A stretch of DNA of 64,000 nt from Marsupella aquatica (lineage: Eukaryota; Marchantiophyta), in contig OZ316892.1 of NCBI GenBank assembly GCA_973895155.1, positions 1,054,001 through 1,118,000 on the forward strand. The letters are read 5' to 3'. The stretch's first letter is position 1. Every line of letters begins with the position of its first letter. The notes under the pieces are model-generated. The model made no database searches. It had not been told where the DNA came from and was given only the letters and a program-made list of their open reading frames with translations. Shown here piece by piece: positions 21,931 to 32,583 of this stretch. A program made the translations under genes and the position numbers.

Positions 21931-24201
21931 TTAATTTAATGTTGGTGCTTCAAACTCAAAAATATCTAAAAATCTTACATCCTCTTCCCTTAGTTGCACT
22001 TTGGACTTCTTGCTCCTGGAAGGTGTTTCTTCCCCATCAGAAGATGTGATGGTGGACTCAGAGGTATATCCCTCATCTTCTTCTGTTTCTCCTTGGTGGG
22101 GTTCGTCTTCCCAACTTAGGATAACTCGAGGCGAACCAAATGAAAATTGCTTAGCATGCCAATTAACTTTAACTTGGGCCATGTACAGCCATGGTCGTCT
22201 AAGAAGAATTGGGAAGGAAGAAGGAGTGCTAGGTTGAATGATGATATAATCTAATTTGAAATTTCGCCCTCCAATTATAGTATCCACCTTTTTTATGGCT
22301 CCAGCGGGTATCACTCTGGTCTGGTCGGCCATTCTCAAAATTTTTGGAGTAGGATCAAACTTAAGGAATCCCAACTCTGTTGCAGTAGCCTCTGTCATGA
22401 TATTTACACTAGAGCCATCATCAACGGGTACCTTGGTGATCACACAACCTGCAATTTGAACTTCAATTTCTGGGGGTCCATAGTCCTTTGATTCAATTTG
22501 CATACACTGGTGAACACTGGGCAATTTGAAGGATCTTCGCCTAGAAGAAACTAGAGTCTTCATTTGTTTCCAAAAATTTGGATTGGAGCGCAATAACTCC
22601 CCAAAGGTAATGTTGGCTTTTAAACCACTAACATCCTCAACAATATTGTAAGGAGAACGAAGGCCATTAATTCTTAGTCGAACAGGATCTACTTCAAATT
22701 GAACTTTCTTAAGAGGGATATTGTCACCAGGGCTTTGCTTCTTTCCTACCATAGGACCTTCTGCTACTGGTGCTGATTCTGCCATTAATTCTTCTTGGAG
22801 TATCTCCTTTACTTCCTTTGAAATGTCTGGCAGAAAATACTTAGGGTCATAGCGGTCATATGCCGCATCATCCTTGTCCTCCGCCAGAGCTACCAATCCT
22901 TTAGGTTTGTCTTGCTTCTTTTCAGATTTCTTTCGAGGTTCCTTTTGTAATTCCTCCTTTTCTTGTGTCTTTTTGGACCTGGTGGTTGCAAAAACATTCA
23001 GGATCCTGTCTCTATTGCGCATTCTTAGATTTGGCTGTCCTTTTTCTTCCTCCTTTATTAAATGTTCACAATCACGGTCATAGGTAATACCCGCCAATGG
23101 TTGTAACCGTATGGGATCCTGCCATTTCTTCACTTCTGGAAGCTGGTCGGGAGTCACTTCTTCACTTTGATCTACAAGCCGACATTGTTCAAAATGGGGG
23201 TCCGAATCTTCTTCTAGGTAAACCAACCTGACGGCTGAGTCTGTTTTTATTGGTGTAGCAGGCGGGTCCTTCACATATCGTACCATCATCTTGGCCTTGG
23301 GTGGTTGGGGACATTCCAATGGAAGATGCCCTTCTTGTCCACAATTACCACACATTGGTGAATACCCCGTATCCCTCTTTGGCCATGGGCATGAAGGGGA
23401 ATAATGATCCTTTGATCCACAATTCCAACACTCACCCCTATTCATTTGATTTCGTGGGGGATATCCTCCTGGTGGTGCCATAGGAGGTTTATATACTGGC
23501 CTATTGAAATTGGAGATTTGTCGTGGCGGTGGAAAGTATTGAACAGGAGGGGGAGCTGATGGTCCGGTCTGGATTTGATACGCCACCTCAGGGAACACAG
23601 TCTGGTAAGAAGGGTCCTCATAATTCCCTTCTACCATTCCTTCATCATTGAAGACATAATTGACTCGGGAGGCCGTGGGACACTCATGGGGATAATGCCC
23701 CATCTTTCTACAAAGGGAACACCAAACATTGTGTCTTAAAACTGGTGGTGTTTTCCTTGGACCTTTTATAGAAGCTAAATTCACAGACAGACTTTTCATT
23801 TCCTTAGTGAGTGAGGACAACATTCCTTTCATTTTTTCCACCTCCTTCTTTGCTTTATTGGTTGTGTCCACCTTCTTAGGTTTTATGTCCTTATCCGAGT
23901 CCGAGTTCGAAGATGAGTCATCTGAGTCGTTACTGGAGGTGCTAGAAGAGTCGTCACTATTGGAATCCGAAGAGGAAGTCTCAGACGAAGAGGATTCGTC
24001 TTTCCTCTTACTTTTCTTCTTTCCCTTCTTCTTCCCTTTCTTCTGTTTCGCTTTTTCCCGTCTCAGCTCCTTCACCAACTGTTTCCTCTGGCTCATTTCT
24101 GAATCAACATAAGATTGGGCCTTGGAATAGGCTCTAATGTAGCAGGTTCTGATCTCCGCACAAAATGATTCATCTTTGGATACAATCCTTGGATAAACCA
24201 T
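21931..24201 (-). pseudogene. gypsy gag C-terminal half, zinc knuckles and aspartic protease
   Basis: A 756-codon frame. After gag homology (AYSKAQSYVDSEMSQRKQLV) come a Lys-rich tract and a long Ser/Asp tract, a probable charged linker. Three CCHC-type knuckles follow: CSLCRKMGHYPHEC, CWNCGSKDHYSPSC and CGNCGQEGHLPLEC; the middle one has Asp where Gly is usual. The C-terminal third holds the protease with VPVDDGSSVNIM, Asp-Asp-Gly filling the D-x-G site, and FPILLRRPWLY. The N-terminal part overlaps the 24093-24884 frame in another phase, so a frameshift near 24130 splits gag in this copy. Confidence 0.85.
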
Positions 24202-24884
24202 TCCTTTACCAAGTGAGCGCCAGGTGTGGGGGTTACTCTCCGAGCCAACTTACTTACTCGTTGCATATAGGCTCTAAGGGAGTCTCCTTTCTTCATTGCA
24301 ACAGAACTGAGTCGAGTGAAGGCCCGAGAAGTAGCTCCTTCTTCCTTGAATTCATTAAGAAATTCAGTCTTTACAGTGGCCCAATCTATTTTGTCCGGCA
24401 ATCCTGAATACCAGGTTCTTGCTTCTCCTTTCATTAATCCACCAAAGATTTTAGCTTTCATATCGGGTGTGTCATCGCCATTTGAAGTGGCAATGGCTTC
24501 AAAGTCTTCAATCCAAGTATCAGCATCTGCCTTCTTTCCACGGAAGTTTTCGTACTTAACTCTTCCTCTACTCGTCATGGTGGAGGTAGGATTTCTTTGG
24601 GAGGAAGTACTACTTACAGAATTCACAATTGCACGCGGTGTACTAGGTGGAACACTTGAATTGCTAGTACCGCTAATTGTTGGAGGGCTTGGAGTCACAA
24701 GTGATTCTGGATCAGTGGTGTTATATTCGTCCTCCGAATATGCTTTATTTAGGTCAACTTCATTATCTCCACCCGATTCCTCTGGATGTTGTTCCTCAAT
24801 TTCTGGAGCCAGAAGTAACAGGACAACGACAATCCGGGAAGGAAACATCATCCAAAATACCATCCGAATAATCGTCCGACTCAT
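24093..24884 (-). pseudogene. gypsy gag N-terminal half (capsid)
   Basis: A 263-codon frame whose core matches the retrotransposon gag family: YENFRGKKADADTWIEDFEA, KAKIFGGLMKGEARTWYSGL and LRAYMQRVSKLARRV. The first 30 residues are hydrophobic, while another frame there reads acidic sequence, so the true N-terminus may be displaced by an indel. The gene lies about 110 bp downstream of the TATA box at 24995-25002. Gag would form the cytoplasmic virus-like particle. Confidence 0.8.
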
Positions 24885-24994
24885 GACAGGCTGTCATTTC
24901 AAAAATTGCACAAAAATCACAAGGGAACACCTAAAACACCAAATGAACTCAAACTGAACAATTGAAATGAGATAGAGTCATGAATAAGAAGCCC

Positions 24995-25002
24995 CTTTTA
25001 TA
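24995..25002 (-). promoter_or_regulatory. Probable TATA box of the gypsy element
   Basis: On the minus strand the sequence reads CCTATAAAAGGGGCTTC, a strong TATA match, about 110 bp upstream of the first gag ATG. Position and strength suggest the transcription start of this element, normally within its 5' LTR. The LTR itself could not be delimited. Confidence 0.5.
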
Positions 25003-26019
25003 GGTTTTGGAAATAACTCAAAAAATTAATTAGCAATAAAATTAAGAAATGTGCCATGCCGTTCATTAGGAATTAGTGACAAGGAAATAAATCTTTCATG
25101 AGAAAATAGTTTATTATTTCTCCAAATCTCACATGTTAACTTATGTTTTCAGGTTTCTAATACTCATTAGAGTTCTTGGAGACTTGGATAACTCATTGCT
25201 GAAGTCTTCTCCTGAAATATTGTGAGCAAAGGTGTCATAACATTCATAATAAAAGCATATGTTTTCATGCCAACATCTTAAGATAGTGTAGTACTAATGC
25301 ATTGGTCATTTTTACCCCATGTTTTCTTTAATGTTTTTGCAGACTATTCAATTTCAAGCAAAAATGTCTTAGATGACCCCTGTTTTAGGCGTTTCGTGGT
25401 TTTTACTTGTATTTCTTTTCCCCATTCTATTGGTTATTTTGGGCACAAATTTCGACTTTTTACTAGATTACATGATACTTGTCTAATTCCCTTTCATGAA
25501 TTCATGAAGGGTTACGACCTTCTGGAATTCATGAATTCATGAACCCAAAAATTGAAAATTGCTAAGTTTGGGACAAATTGGATTGTTAGTTGCTGGGAGT
25601 ATGGGCGTGCATTTGCAAAGCGTGAAGGGAAAGGAAGCTCGGCAAAGAGCTATGGTGGGCTGATGTTTGGTGCTGTGGAAAGCTCTTCCCTTAGTGATTG
25701 GTATGGCCTGAATAGGAATTGAATTGAGTCTTCGGTTGAATCCCTAACTGGAACCAAAACTCAGGGCCGGACCAACATCTCGTGCAGCTATCTAATCTTG
25801 CAGTGGAATGGAAGCTCGCAGTGGAATGGAATAGCGTGACTATTGAGGCGTAGATCAATTGTGGAAGGGAGGATCAATCGTGGAAGGGAGGGGTTCAAGA
25901 AATTTGGTTAGGTATTGTTGGCTTGCAAGTTTATGTTGGGGAGATTTTTGAGTGAGCGCAACAGGCAATTGATTTCGGGGAGGGATTGTTGAAGGCCTGG
26001 GAGTTCTAGCAATAGTTTT
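25003..26019. other. Spacer with TTCATGAA palindromes
   Basis: No coding homology. Around 25491-25545 there is a cluster of TTCATGAA and GAATTCATGAATTCATGAAC palindromes, and similar words recur in the introns of the next gene. From about 25850 the + strand becomes purine-rich. It could be promoter or leader of the ParB-methyltransferase-like gene, or the end of the element that carries it. Confidence 0.35.
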
Positions 26020-26310
26020 TGGGGAGGAGAAATTGTCGAAGGCTGGGGGAGGGAGGAGAAATTGTCAAAGACTAGGGGAGGGAGGCAAAATTATCGAAGG
26101 CCGGGGGAGTGAGCAGAAATTGTCGAAGGCCGAGGGAGAAATTGTCAAAGCGCCAGGGGAGAAGCAATTGTCAAAGGCCGGGGGAGAGAAATAGTCGAAG
26201 GCTAGGGGGAGAGAAATAGTCGAAGGCGCAGGGAGGAGAATTTTTTAAGGTCGGGGGAGGGGGCAGTAGTCAAAGGCCAGGGGAGGGAGCAACAGTTGTA
26301 GGCCAAGGGA
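26020..26310. repeat. Purine-rich degenerate tandem repeat (GAAATTGTCGAAGGC/GGGGGAGGGAG)
   Basis: About ten degenerate units of roughly 22-30 bp combine an AAATTGTCGAAGGC part with a GGGGGAGGGAG part (for example near 26028, 26056, 26088, 26117, 26137, 26166, 26194 and 26214). The array is purine-rich on + and sits about 400 bp upstream of the first readable exon of the ParB-methyltransferase-like gene. The minus-strand open frames through it are low-complexity shadows. Confidence 0.65.
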
Positions 26311-27519
26311 GGAGCAAGCAACGCCGGTGGAAGGGAAGAACCACCGGCAAAAGAGAGGCGTGCAAAGAAAGGAGAATTAAAAGGGGGCGAGACAATCGGG
26401 AGGCCTTTGGAATCGGGACCAAGAGAGGGACGAACAACATTAAGTTGGGAGGGATCAATCGGCTCGGGCATTGGCCAGGGAGGTGGAGGAGATAAGCTAA
26501 GCCAAAATCAGGGAGAAAAATACCTGTGATACACTTTTGAGCGGGAATAATTGTCTAGGCTCGGGCGCTGCAGATTCAACTTCCAACTCCACTATTAAGG
26601 TAAGAACCTTGCTTCATGAAATCATGAACTTGAATTCTACAACTGAACTTGCCAAACAAACAGGGCTAACTTTGAAATGTTGGACTTGATTTCAGGAAGT
26701 TAGAATTGTTGAACCAAAATCACAGGAGAAGGTGTTAGACTCAATTTTTGGAAACTCTTCTTGGACAATATCATTGGGGACAGAATCGTGGAAGAAGTCT
26801 TTTTTGATGTTCTGGAGACCTTGCCTTTTGGAGGTCTTGGTTGGGTGAATTATGGCTGGATTGATGTCTTTTGACAAGGGGGCAATGTCCTCAATATGCT
26901 TATCACAACAAAGGAGACGTCTACACTGATTGTTGTTGACATTGAGAGATTTTCTGGAAGAGCTGCGCATTGTTACTTGGCTAATGACATTGAGATGATT
27001 AGTCAGAATATGAAGAATCTGTCGGCAGAAGAAAGCTATGATGAGATTGCACAGCTCATTGCTGGTTATGTGTTTGAACATCACACCAGCACATTGAAGA
27101 GTGCAATTTGAAAGTCTAGGGAGATACTTTGAAAAGCAATAGAGAAGAGTGCTAATGCCCGTCCACCAAAGTCTGGTCCTTCTTTTGGACCTTCTGGATC
27201 TCGTCCGAGCTCTATCCCGGCAAGAAAGATGGTTGTTACATCTCCAATATCTATTGGTGGTTCCGGGGGTGGTTCACAAATTGCAAGATCGCAAGAGGGG
27301 ACAACTGTGACTGGAGGATCAGCATAGGGCACTGCCGGTACTCGAACTTCATCAAACAAACGTGGACCAGAGGGTTCTCAAAGTGCAAGACCAAGTCCAC
27401 CAAAATCCAAGAAGCAGACATTGGAAAAAGTCTCCACTCATTTGGAGCATAAGGCTCAATCTATGTCCATGGATGCTCGAGTGGTCTACCAGGAAGGTAT
27501 TTTGATGAGGTGTGGAGTT

Positions 27520-28020
27520 CAAGAGGAGATAATCACAATTGACATTGGACAACTTCACCCACCTGTTCGTGAGAAATTTTTGGAGTTGCCAGTGTACTAA
27601 GTAAGGCATATCCAACCATACTTTCTTACACAATTGACCACAAGGATGAAAGCAACTGGAGCTAGTCCACTAGTAGCACCTTTTGTTCTCTTGGTTGATC
27701 CCAATGAGTGCCCAACTCGAGGTGATTTTGATTTCTAAAAAAAGAATGATTACCACTATTACGTGATTGGGGGAAATCATTTTGCTTGTGCAAAGGCAGA
27801 CCTGGCATTACAATTTCCCAACAACAAGTCATACAAGAGAGTGCAATCTTGGATCTTTGCAGGCTTGTCTATCCAGGAAGCAAGGAACTTAGCTTGGAGT
27901 CATAATATAGACTCTGAATTTCATCAACAGATGAGCACCATCCAAAGAGTGAATTACATTCACATGCGATTTGTGGAGAATGGATCATCATCAAATGTTG
28001 ATTTCAAGGAGTGTGTCACT
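27520..28020 (+). other. ParB-like domain within the 26.7-29.7 kb gene
   Basis: The frame reads ITIDIGQLHPPVREKFLELP, then VRHIQPYFLTQLTTRMKATG, then VAPFVLLVDPNE, then YHYYVIGGNHFACAKADLAL, then YKRVQSWIFAGLSIQEARNL and a following WSHNID. This is the ParB/sulfiredoxin-fold pattern: a short strand and helix naming the sites, a strand giving the value, a G-x-H/R-type box (here GGNH), then a strand and a helix ending in Asn. In ParB the box contributes to nucleotide or DNA handling. Two nonsense codons, 27598 and 27736, fall inside the domain. Confidence 0.6.
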
Positions 28021-28619
28021 GAAATCAATCTAAAGGACTGGGGTGAACGTAAAGATTCTGAGGTTCTGAATGCCAATGATAATTTATTTCAGTTGATATT
28101 TCGTAAGGATCTTGTTTGGTCTTTCATACGACACATCTTTGACAGATGGGAGAATTATGAAATAAAAGGACAGAAAGGAGATAAGACCAAGAAAAAGATA
28201 TCCAAGTCTGGAGATGCACAAATGCTATGTGAGGATATGAAGTTGACTGAGTGGAGACACATGCAAGCATTGAAAGATCCAGACATGATGTGTCCAGTGC
28301 TACAAAGGGTTTTGGCAAAGGAACTATCTCTTCAAGAGATGGGACAGGAATTTCAACGACACAAATTCCAAATGCAAGTGCAAAAAACATTTCTTACTTG
28401 TCTTCACGAAGATAGTTGGAAGAATTGCAAAACCAAGTACCCAGAACACTGCACTGATAATGTGCTGAAGAATTTTGTTCCTGTCTTCCAGACTTGGGTA
28501 AGTTTATTTGAGATAATTGATTGAGCATTTGTTTTACAATTTTATAGTTGAGTATGTAGGAATCTCATACCCCAATTATTTCTCTCAGAAAGATAGCAGC
28601 TCCCAAAAAAAGAAGGGAG

Positions 28620-29560
28620 AGAGTGAATAAAGCAAAGAGTTGAAGTCCTTCCCAGATAAGTTCAATGCGCATATTGCACAAGCACAGAACTGGTGGGCAA
28701 TGAAGACATCTTGCCGAGAGACCCAGGGAAGTGAACTCCACCCTAATGCTTTTGAGCATCCACAGTTTGGGGATGTGTACTATGATATCTTTACACATGA
28801 TGCTCAACGGTTGCACAAGGTAGTCCCATCACGAGCTTACACATTGGCTTTGGCAGATATTCTTTATGGGTTTGAAATGACTACTTGTCTTCATCAAGAC
28901 AATGTTGGATGGGGTGTGGAAGAGATGACCAAGATGGTTCAGTGTTTCAAGGTTGTCACCAAGGCCAATCTTTGGCGAATTATCATTCATCATAGTATTG
29001 ACTAGTACGATGCTATCAAGACTGTCTTGAAAGCTGAGTGTAATGGTTATTTCCAAAATTGTATTTGGTAAGAAATATTTCAAAACATGAATATCTTTTT
29101 TTGGTGTTCATGATTTCATGATGTTGGATTTTTAAACAAATGCATAATGAAAGTTTTGGTTTTTGCAGGGTGAAAGACAATGTTAAGAATGTAGGAGGTG
29201 CAAGGCTTAACAACAATTTAGAGTGTTTTACCATTGGCTTTCACAGTCAGGATGGGAAACGATCTTTGGAGCATTTCAATTTTGAGACTAATGAGTCTCA
29301 AAATAATGTGGTTGTGTGTCCAGCTGTGACCAATAAGTTGAAACACAATGGGGATAATAACATGGTGAACTTTAACCAGAAGCCAAGGGTATTATTGGAT
29401 TGGGAAGTTACTCATTTTAGCTAGGTTGGAGACTGGGTGCTAAATATTTGGTCAGGGTCAGGCACAGGATTGTCTTCCTCTTTGGCACAAGGAAGACATT
29501 GTGTTGCTGTAGAGATTGATGAGCGCCAGAGCAGTGTCTTGAAAGGGAGAATTCTAAACC
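28620..29560 (+). other. Beta-class DNA methyltransferase-like domain within the same gene
   Basis: Motif order is IV, then X, then I, the beta class of amino-methyltransferases (N6-adenine or N4-cytosine). LADILYGF at about 28852 takes the place of the D-P-P-Y catalytic box. NQKPRVLLDWEVTHF near 29371 is the K-P-x-x-L motif X. GDWVLNIWSGSGTGLSSSL near 29428 is the AdoMet-binding G-S-G-T motif I, followed by GRHCVAVEIDERQSSVL, where the acidic residue after the next strand binds the AdoMet ribose. The catalytic box is degenerate (Pro-Pro replaced by Ile-Leu), and stops 29003 and 29422 separate the motifs. Confidence 0.65.
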
Positions 29561-29727
29561 TGGTGGACAACATTGAGGAAGATGACGGCAAGGGCATGGT
29601 GGATTCAGATGTTGATGTTGAAGAGACCATTCTACCAATACCAGAGATAGGAGTTGAAGAGGAGGAAATCATTGGACTTGACTCTTCAGGAGTTGTAGCA
29701 AGTGTTGAGGAAACAAGAGATGCTTAG

Positions 29728-30132
29728 ATGAGGATATTTCTGTAAGACTTTTTACGGTTGTTTTAGCTACAAAGAACTAGACTTAAATAATGGCAAGTTT
29801 TGAGATGTCAATGGCCTTTGAGCCTAGACTATGATATTTATACTTGTTTTGAGAGGTCTATTCTATTAAAATCAGGTTTTGAATATATTTTTGTCTCAAA
29901 CAGTGGTGTAAACTCTAGTTTAAAAATGCAAAGGGTGAATGTTAGTAAAATATGCTGATTTATTGCCTGTTTTAGTACTCAATTTCTCAAAATCATGATT
30001 TTTTGGAAAAAGGAATTAAGGCCTTAGACCCATCCTTTAAGGTTTTGTGTTCTATGTGAAACTTGGCATTGTCATCCATAGTATCATGGAAATCAACTTC
30101 CATGTAATCACCTAGCACCCTTGTAGACCTGG
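29728..30132. other. Spacer between the methyltransferase-like gene and copia element A
   Basis: AT-rich, with no coding homology. It probably contains the 3' UTR of the preceding gene. The last five bases before the LTR, at 30133-30137, are the ATTCC target site of element A. Confidence 0.5.
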
Positions 30133-30137
30133 ATTCC

Positions 30138-30482
30138 TGTTAGGATTTACTCTTAGGTCTAGAGTTACGACTGTACCATAGTTAAGGCTAACCTTAGTTG
30201 CAGACTTGGTTAGGTTACTCATGCTGTGCTCACTCTATAACCAAGTGGTGTTTGCTTGGAGAGATGGAACTCAGGCTCATTCTTACGGAGCTAGTTGAGA
30301 GATAGAGAGAGCTTGTGCTGTTGATGCTTGGTATGGCCGGTCGGCCTAGAGTGCAGTAAAGCTCTTGTGTGTTCCCATGGACATAGCCTCATGTGGAGGT
30401 GAACCACGTATCTCTCTGTGTCGACTCTTGTGCGTTGGATGGTTCATGGGCTTGCCGTTGCGATTGTCGTTGATTCTCATCA
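30138..30482 (+). repeat. 5' LTR of copia element A
   Basis: 345 bp, TG...CA bounded, followed after two bases by the primer binding site TGGTATCAGAGC. It differs from the 3' LTR at about ten positions, many of them transitions. Confidence 0.97.
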
Positions 30483-31488
30483 ATTGGTATCAGAGCATGC
30501 CTGGGAGGAGACGAGGTCTTTTTTGTGACGGTTTTCCAGCGTTCATTGTCGGTGTTACATTCAGAGTTTCATCGCATGAAACTTGAATGTGTGTGGCTGA
30601 ACGGATAGATTAGTGAGAGGGCTTTCTAATGGTGGTTAGAACTCGCTGATCGGTATCCGTGGTGCGGAGGAATCAAAGTTTGCGTTGATCTGGAGTTTTT
30701 TTGTGTTTGACGGTAGTTTGGGGGAGAAACCAGAGATCGTTTTTTCAACGGTTTGAGTTGTGCGGTGCGGGAGGCATCACATGTTATAGCTCATGTTGGA
30801 GGTTAAAGCGAGCTGTTGATTTTGGTAGTTGAGTTGTTGTCGAGTGGTTACCGAGTGCGTCTTGACGAGTGAAGGAGACGTTCAGATTTTTTCACAGGCT
30901 ATGGAGCTTGTTTTCATCTGAACCGGGTTACTCGTCGTCACGTCCATCTTGGAGGAAGAAACGCAAAGTGCTATGGCTCAATGTTTTGATCGCGTCAAGG
31001 CGGTCATTTTGAGTCCGGGATTGGCACTTGACGCGGAGTGAGTGTGACACGATGGAAGATTTTTTCTCTGCTGAGCTCGCAGATTGTGCCGGTGCAATTT
31101 GGCAACTTTTCCCCATCAGCGGTCATCATTTTTACTCATGGAATTGGCAACAGCAAGCAACGTTGGATGTTGGCAAATTGTGTTTCCTACGACAACTTTG
31201 CGCACCACGAAGCTCAGGTGAGGTGAGGGCACAAGGAAAACGACAAAGTTAGTGAACAGTAACTTTGTTCGGGAATTGCGGCGGGATTTTCGTAGCAATA
31301 GGGTTTTAGAGGGCGACTTAAAGGGCGCCTCGCTCCAAGGGCAACCCAAGGGAGCCTCGCTCCAAGGGTGACCCGGAGTGACCAGGGGGAGCCTCGTGGA
31401 CTCCTAGCCTCGTGGGCTACGCGGCGGTGATTAGTTTTGAGTTTTTTAAGAAGTTGTGAAAAATGTCATTTTTTCATGATTTTCTCAT

Positions 31489-32511
31489 ATGAGTGATTCA
31501 GAGGAGATTTTTGAAGATGTGGAACTTGAAGCACGAGGATCATCACGGCGGTTTGAGGTGGAGAGAGAGGAGAGAGAGGAGCAGGAGGAAGAGCACGTGA
31601 CACTGGTACCATCACCGGTGCGACGAGTGGTGGAGGAAGCTGTTCTACTACCGGAGCTCACGGTAGTGCCAAAGAAGAAGATGGGTACGTTCAAGCTTGG
31701 GGGACCCAAGTATGAAGTGACAAAGTATGATGGGCGCTCTGACTACTTGCTTTGGGAGAAGCAGGTGAAGGGAGTGCTCTATGCTTTAGGGATGGGCCAA
31801 CTGCTAAGCCCTCATGAAGACGATGTTGATGAGAAACAATGGGACCGCATGCAGGAGCAAGGAGTGTGGTGTGTTACACTCTATCTCATGCCTCCCATCA
31901 TCAAGCAGTTGGGTGCACATAAGGACTGCATGTCCTTAGTTGCGGAATTGCAGAGCAAGTATCATCGCAAGGAGTTGTCGAACCGGCTCTATACTTCCTA
32001 CAAACTGATGAGTTTCAGGATGAAGGAATCCGGTACGAAGTTGCAGGACCATGTGGATGCTTTCAACGACATGGTCGTTGACTTGGAAAACCTTGGGGAG
32101 ACTTTGAATGATGAGCCGAAGGCTCTACAGCTTCTCAGTTCATTGCCTCCATCTTACCAATCCCTATCATGGGTGTTGTTGCATCGTGATAGGGATACCA
32201 TTTCATACAATGACGTGGTAAGTTCTCTGCTTAGTGATGATCTTCAGCAGAAGATGCACATCACGTCACAGCCTTCATCCTCTGGTGCTGCCCTCAATAT
32301 TAATCGTGGGAGGAGTATGCAGCGACCAACTGGGGACCATAGAACCCAGGTTAGATCTAAATCCAGATCCAAGTCCAGAGGCAAATCCCCTCAGAGAAGG
32401 CAGGTGACATGCTGGAAGTGCAACCAAGTTGGACACTTCAAGCGAGACTGTAAGGGAAAGGCAGTTGAATCTTCATCGGCAAATGTGGCTAGGGTTGATT
32501 GGAGATGCTGA
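31489..32511 (+). pseudogene. copia A gag
   Basis: A 340-codon frame. The N-terminus is acidic. A gag domain follows from about residue 65 (YEVTKYDGRSDYLLWEKQVK), with LMSFRMKESGTKLQDHVDAF and LLSSLPPSYQSLSWVLLHRD. A basic Arg/Ser/Lys tract leads to one CCHC knuckle, CWKCNQVGHFKRDC. The frame then hits a stop, and the region to 32584 before protease carries further stops and frame changes, so the gag-pol fusion is broken. It would form the particle and bind element RNA. Confidence 0.9.
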
Positions 32512-32583
32512 TTTACTCAATGATGAGTATTATTATGAAGCCAGGGGTATGCCCTGTGCACGTCATCTAGAATAGCAGATGAT

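Larger units (their letters stand above)
16259..25002 (-). mobile_element. Ty3/gypsy LTR retrotransposon, Athila/Tat-like, with an extra 3' ORF
   Basis: Read on the minus strand, the order is a TATA box (24995-25002), gag, zinc knuckles, protease, reverse transcriptase, RNase H, integrase (ending 18851), a spacer, then an extra ORF (17941 to about 16262). The gypsy order RT-RH-INT, the absence of a chromodomain after integrase and the DDGSSVNIM-type protease site fit the non-chromoviral Athila/Tat branch. The coding frames are interrupted by a few frameshifts, so this copy is not autonomous. LTR boundaries and a primer site were not identified. Confidence 0.85.
26694..29727 (+). pseudogene. 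ParB-like domain plus DNA amino-methyltransferase-like gene, spliced and nonsense-riddled
   Basis: Exon-like coding can be read from about 26749 to 29727. There is an apparent intron before it (26600-26693, GTAAGA to TTTCAG) and two within it, 28498-28588 and 29068-29168, both GT-AG with strong sites that keep the frame. The order is an unrecognised N-terminal domain (FGGLGWVNYGWIDVF, IVVDIERFSGRAAHCYLAND), a Ser/Pro/Gly linker, a ParB-like domain, a helical middle, and a C-terminal methyltransferase-like domain ending in an acidic tail. Nine stops interrupt it, at 26872, 27109, 27130, 27325, 27598, 27736, 28628, 29003 and 29422. No frameshift is needed. Most stops are one C-to-T change from CAA, CAG or CGA. 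ParB and methyltransferase modules are joined in bacterial and phage proteins; finding them spliced in a plant chromosome is unusual. It may be a transposon gene or a decayed member of a host family. Confidence 0.7.

Noticed and set aside
23729-24112. 127-codon + frame rich in Ser, Glu, Leu and Phe
   Set aside because: It is the antisense shadow of the Ser/Asp and Lys-rich linker of the gypsy gag-protease frame.
15171-25600. LTR pair for the gypsy element
   Set aside because: I compared the flanks by eye and found no matching sequences, so no LTRs are annotated.
26202-26471. Pro/Leu/Ser-rich minus-strand frame next to the ParB-methyltransferase-like gene
   Set aside because: It is a shadow of the purine-rich repeat array; no homology.
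26872-29424. Stop-codon reassignment or programmed readthrough in the ParB-methyltransferase-like gene
   Set aside because: Host-type genes in the same window use normal stops, and all three stop codons occur in the frame. Decay is simpler.
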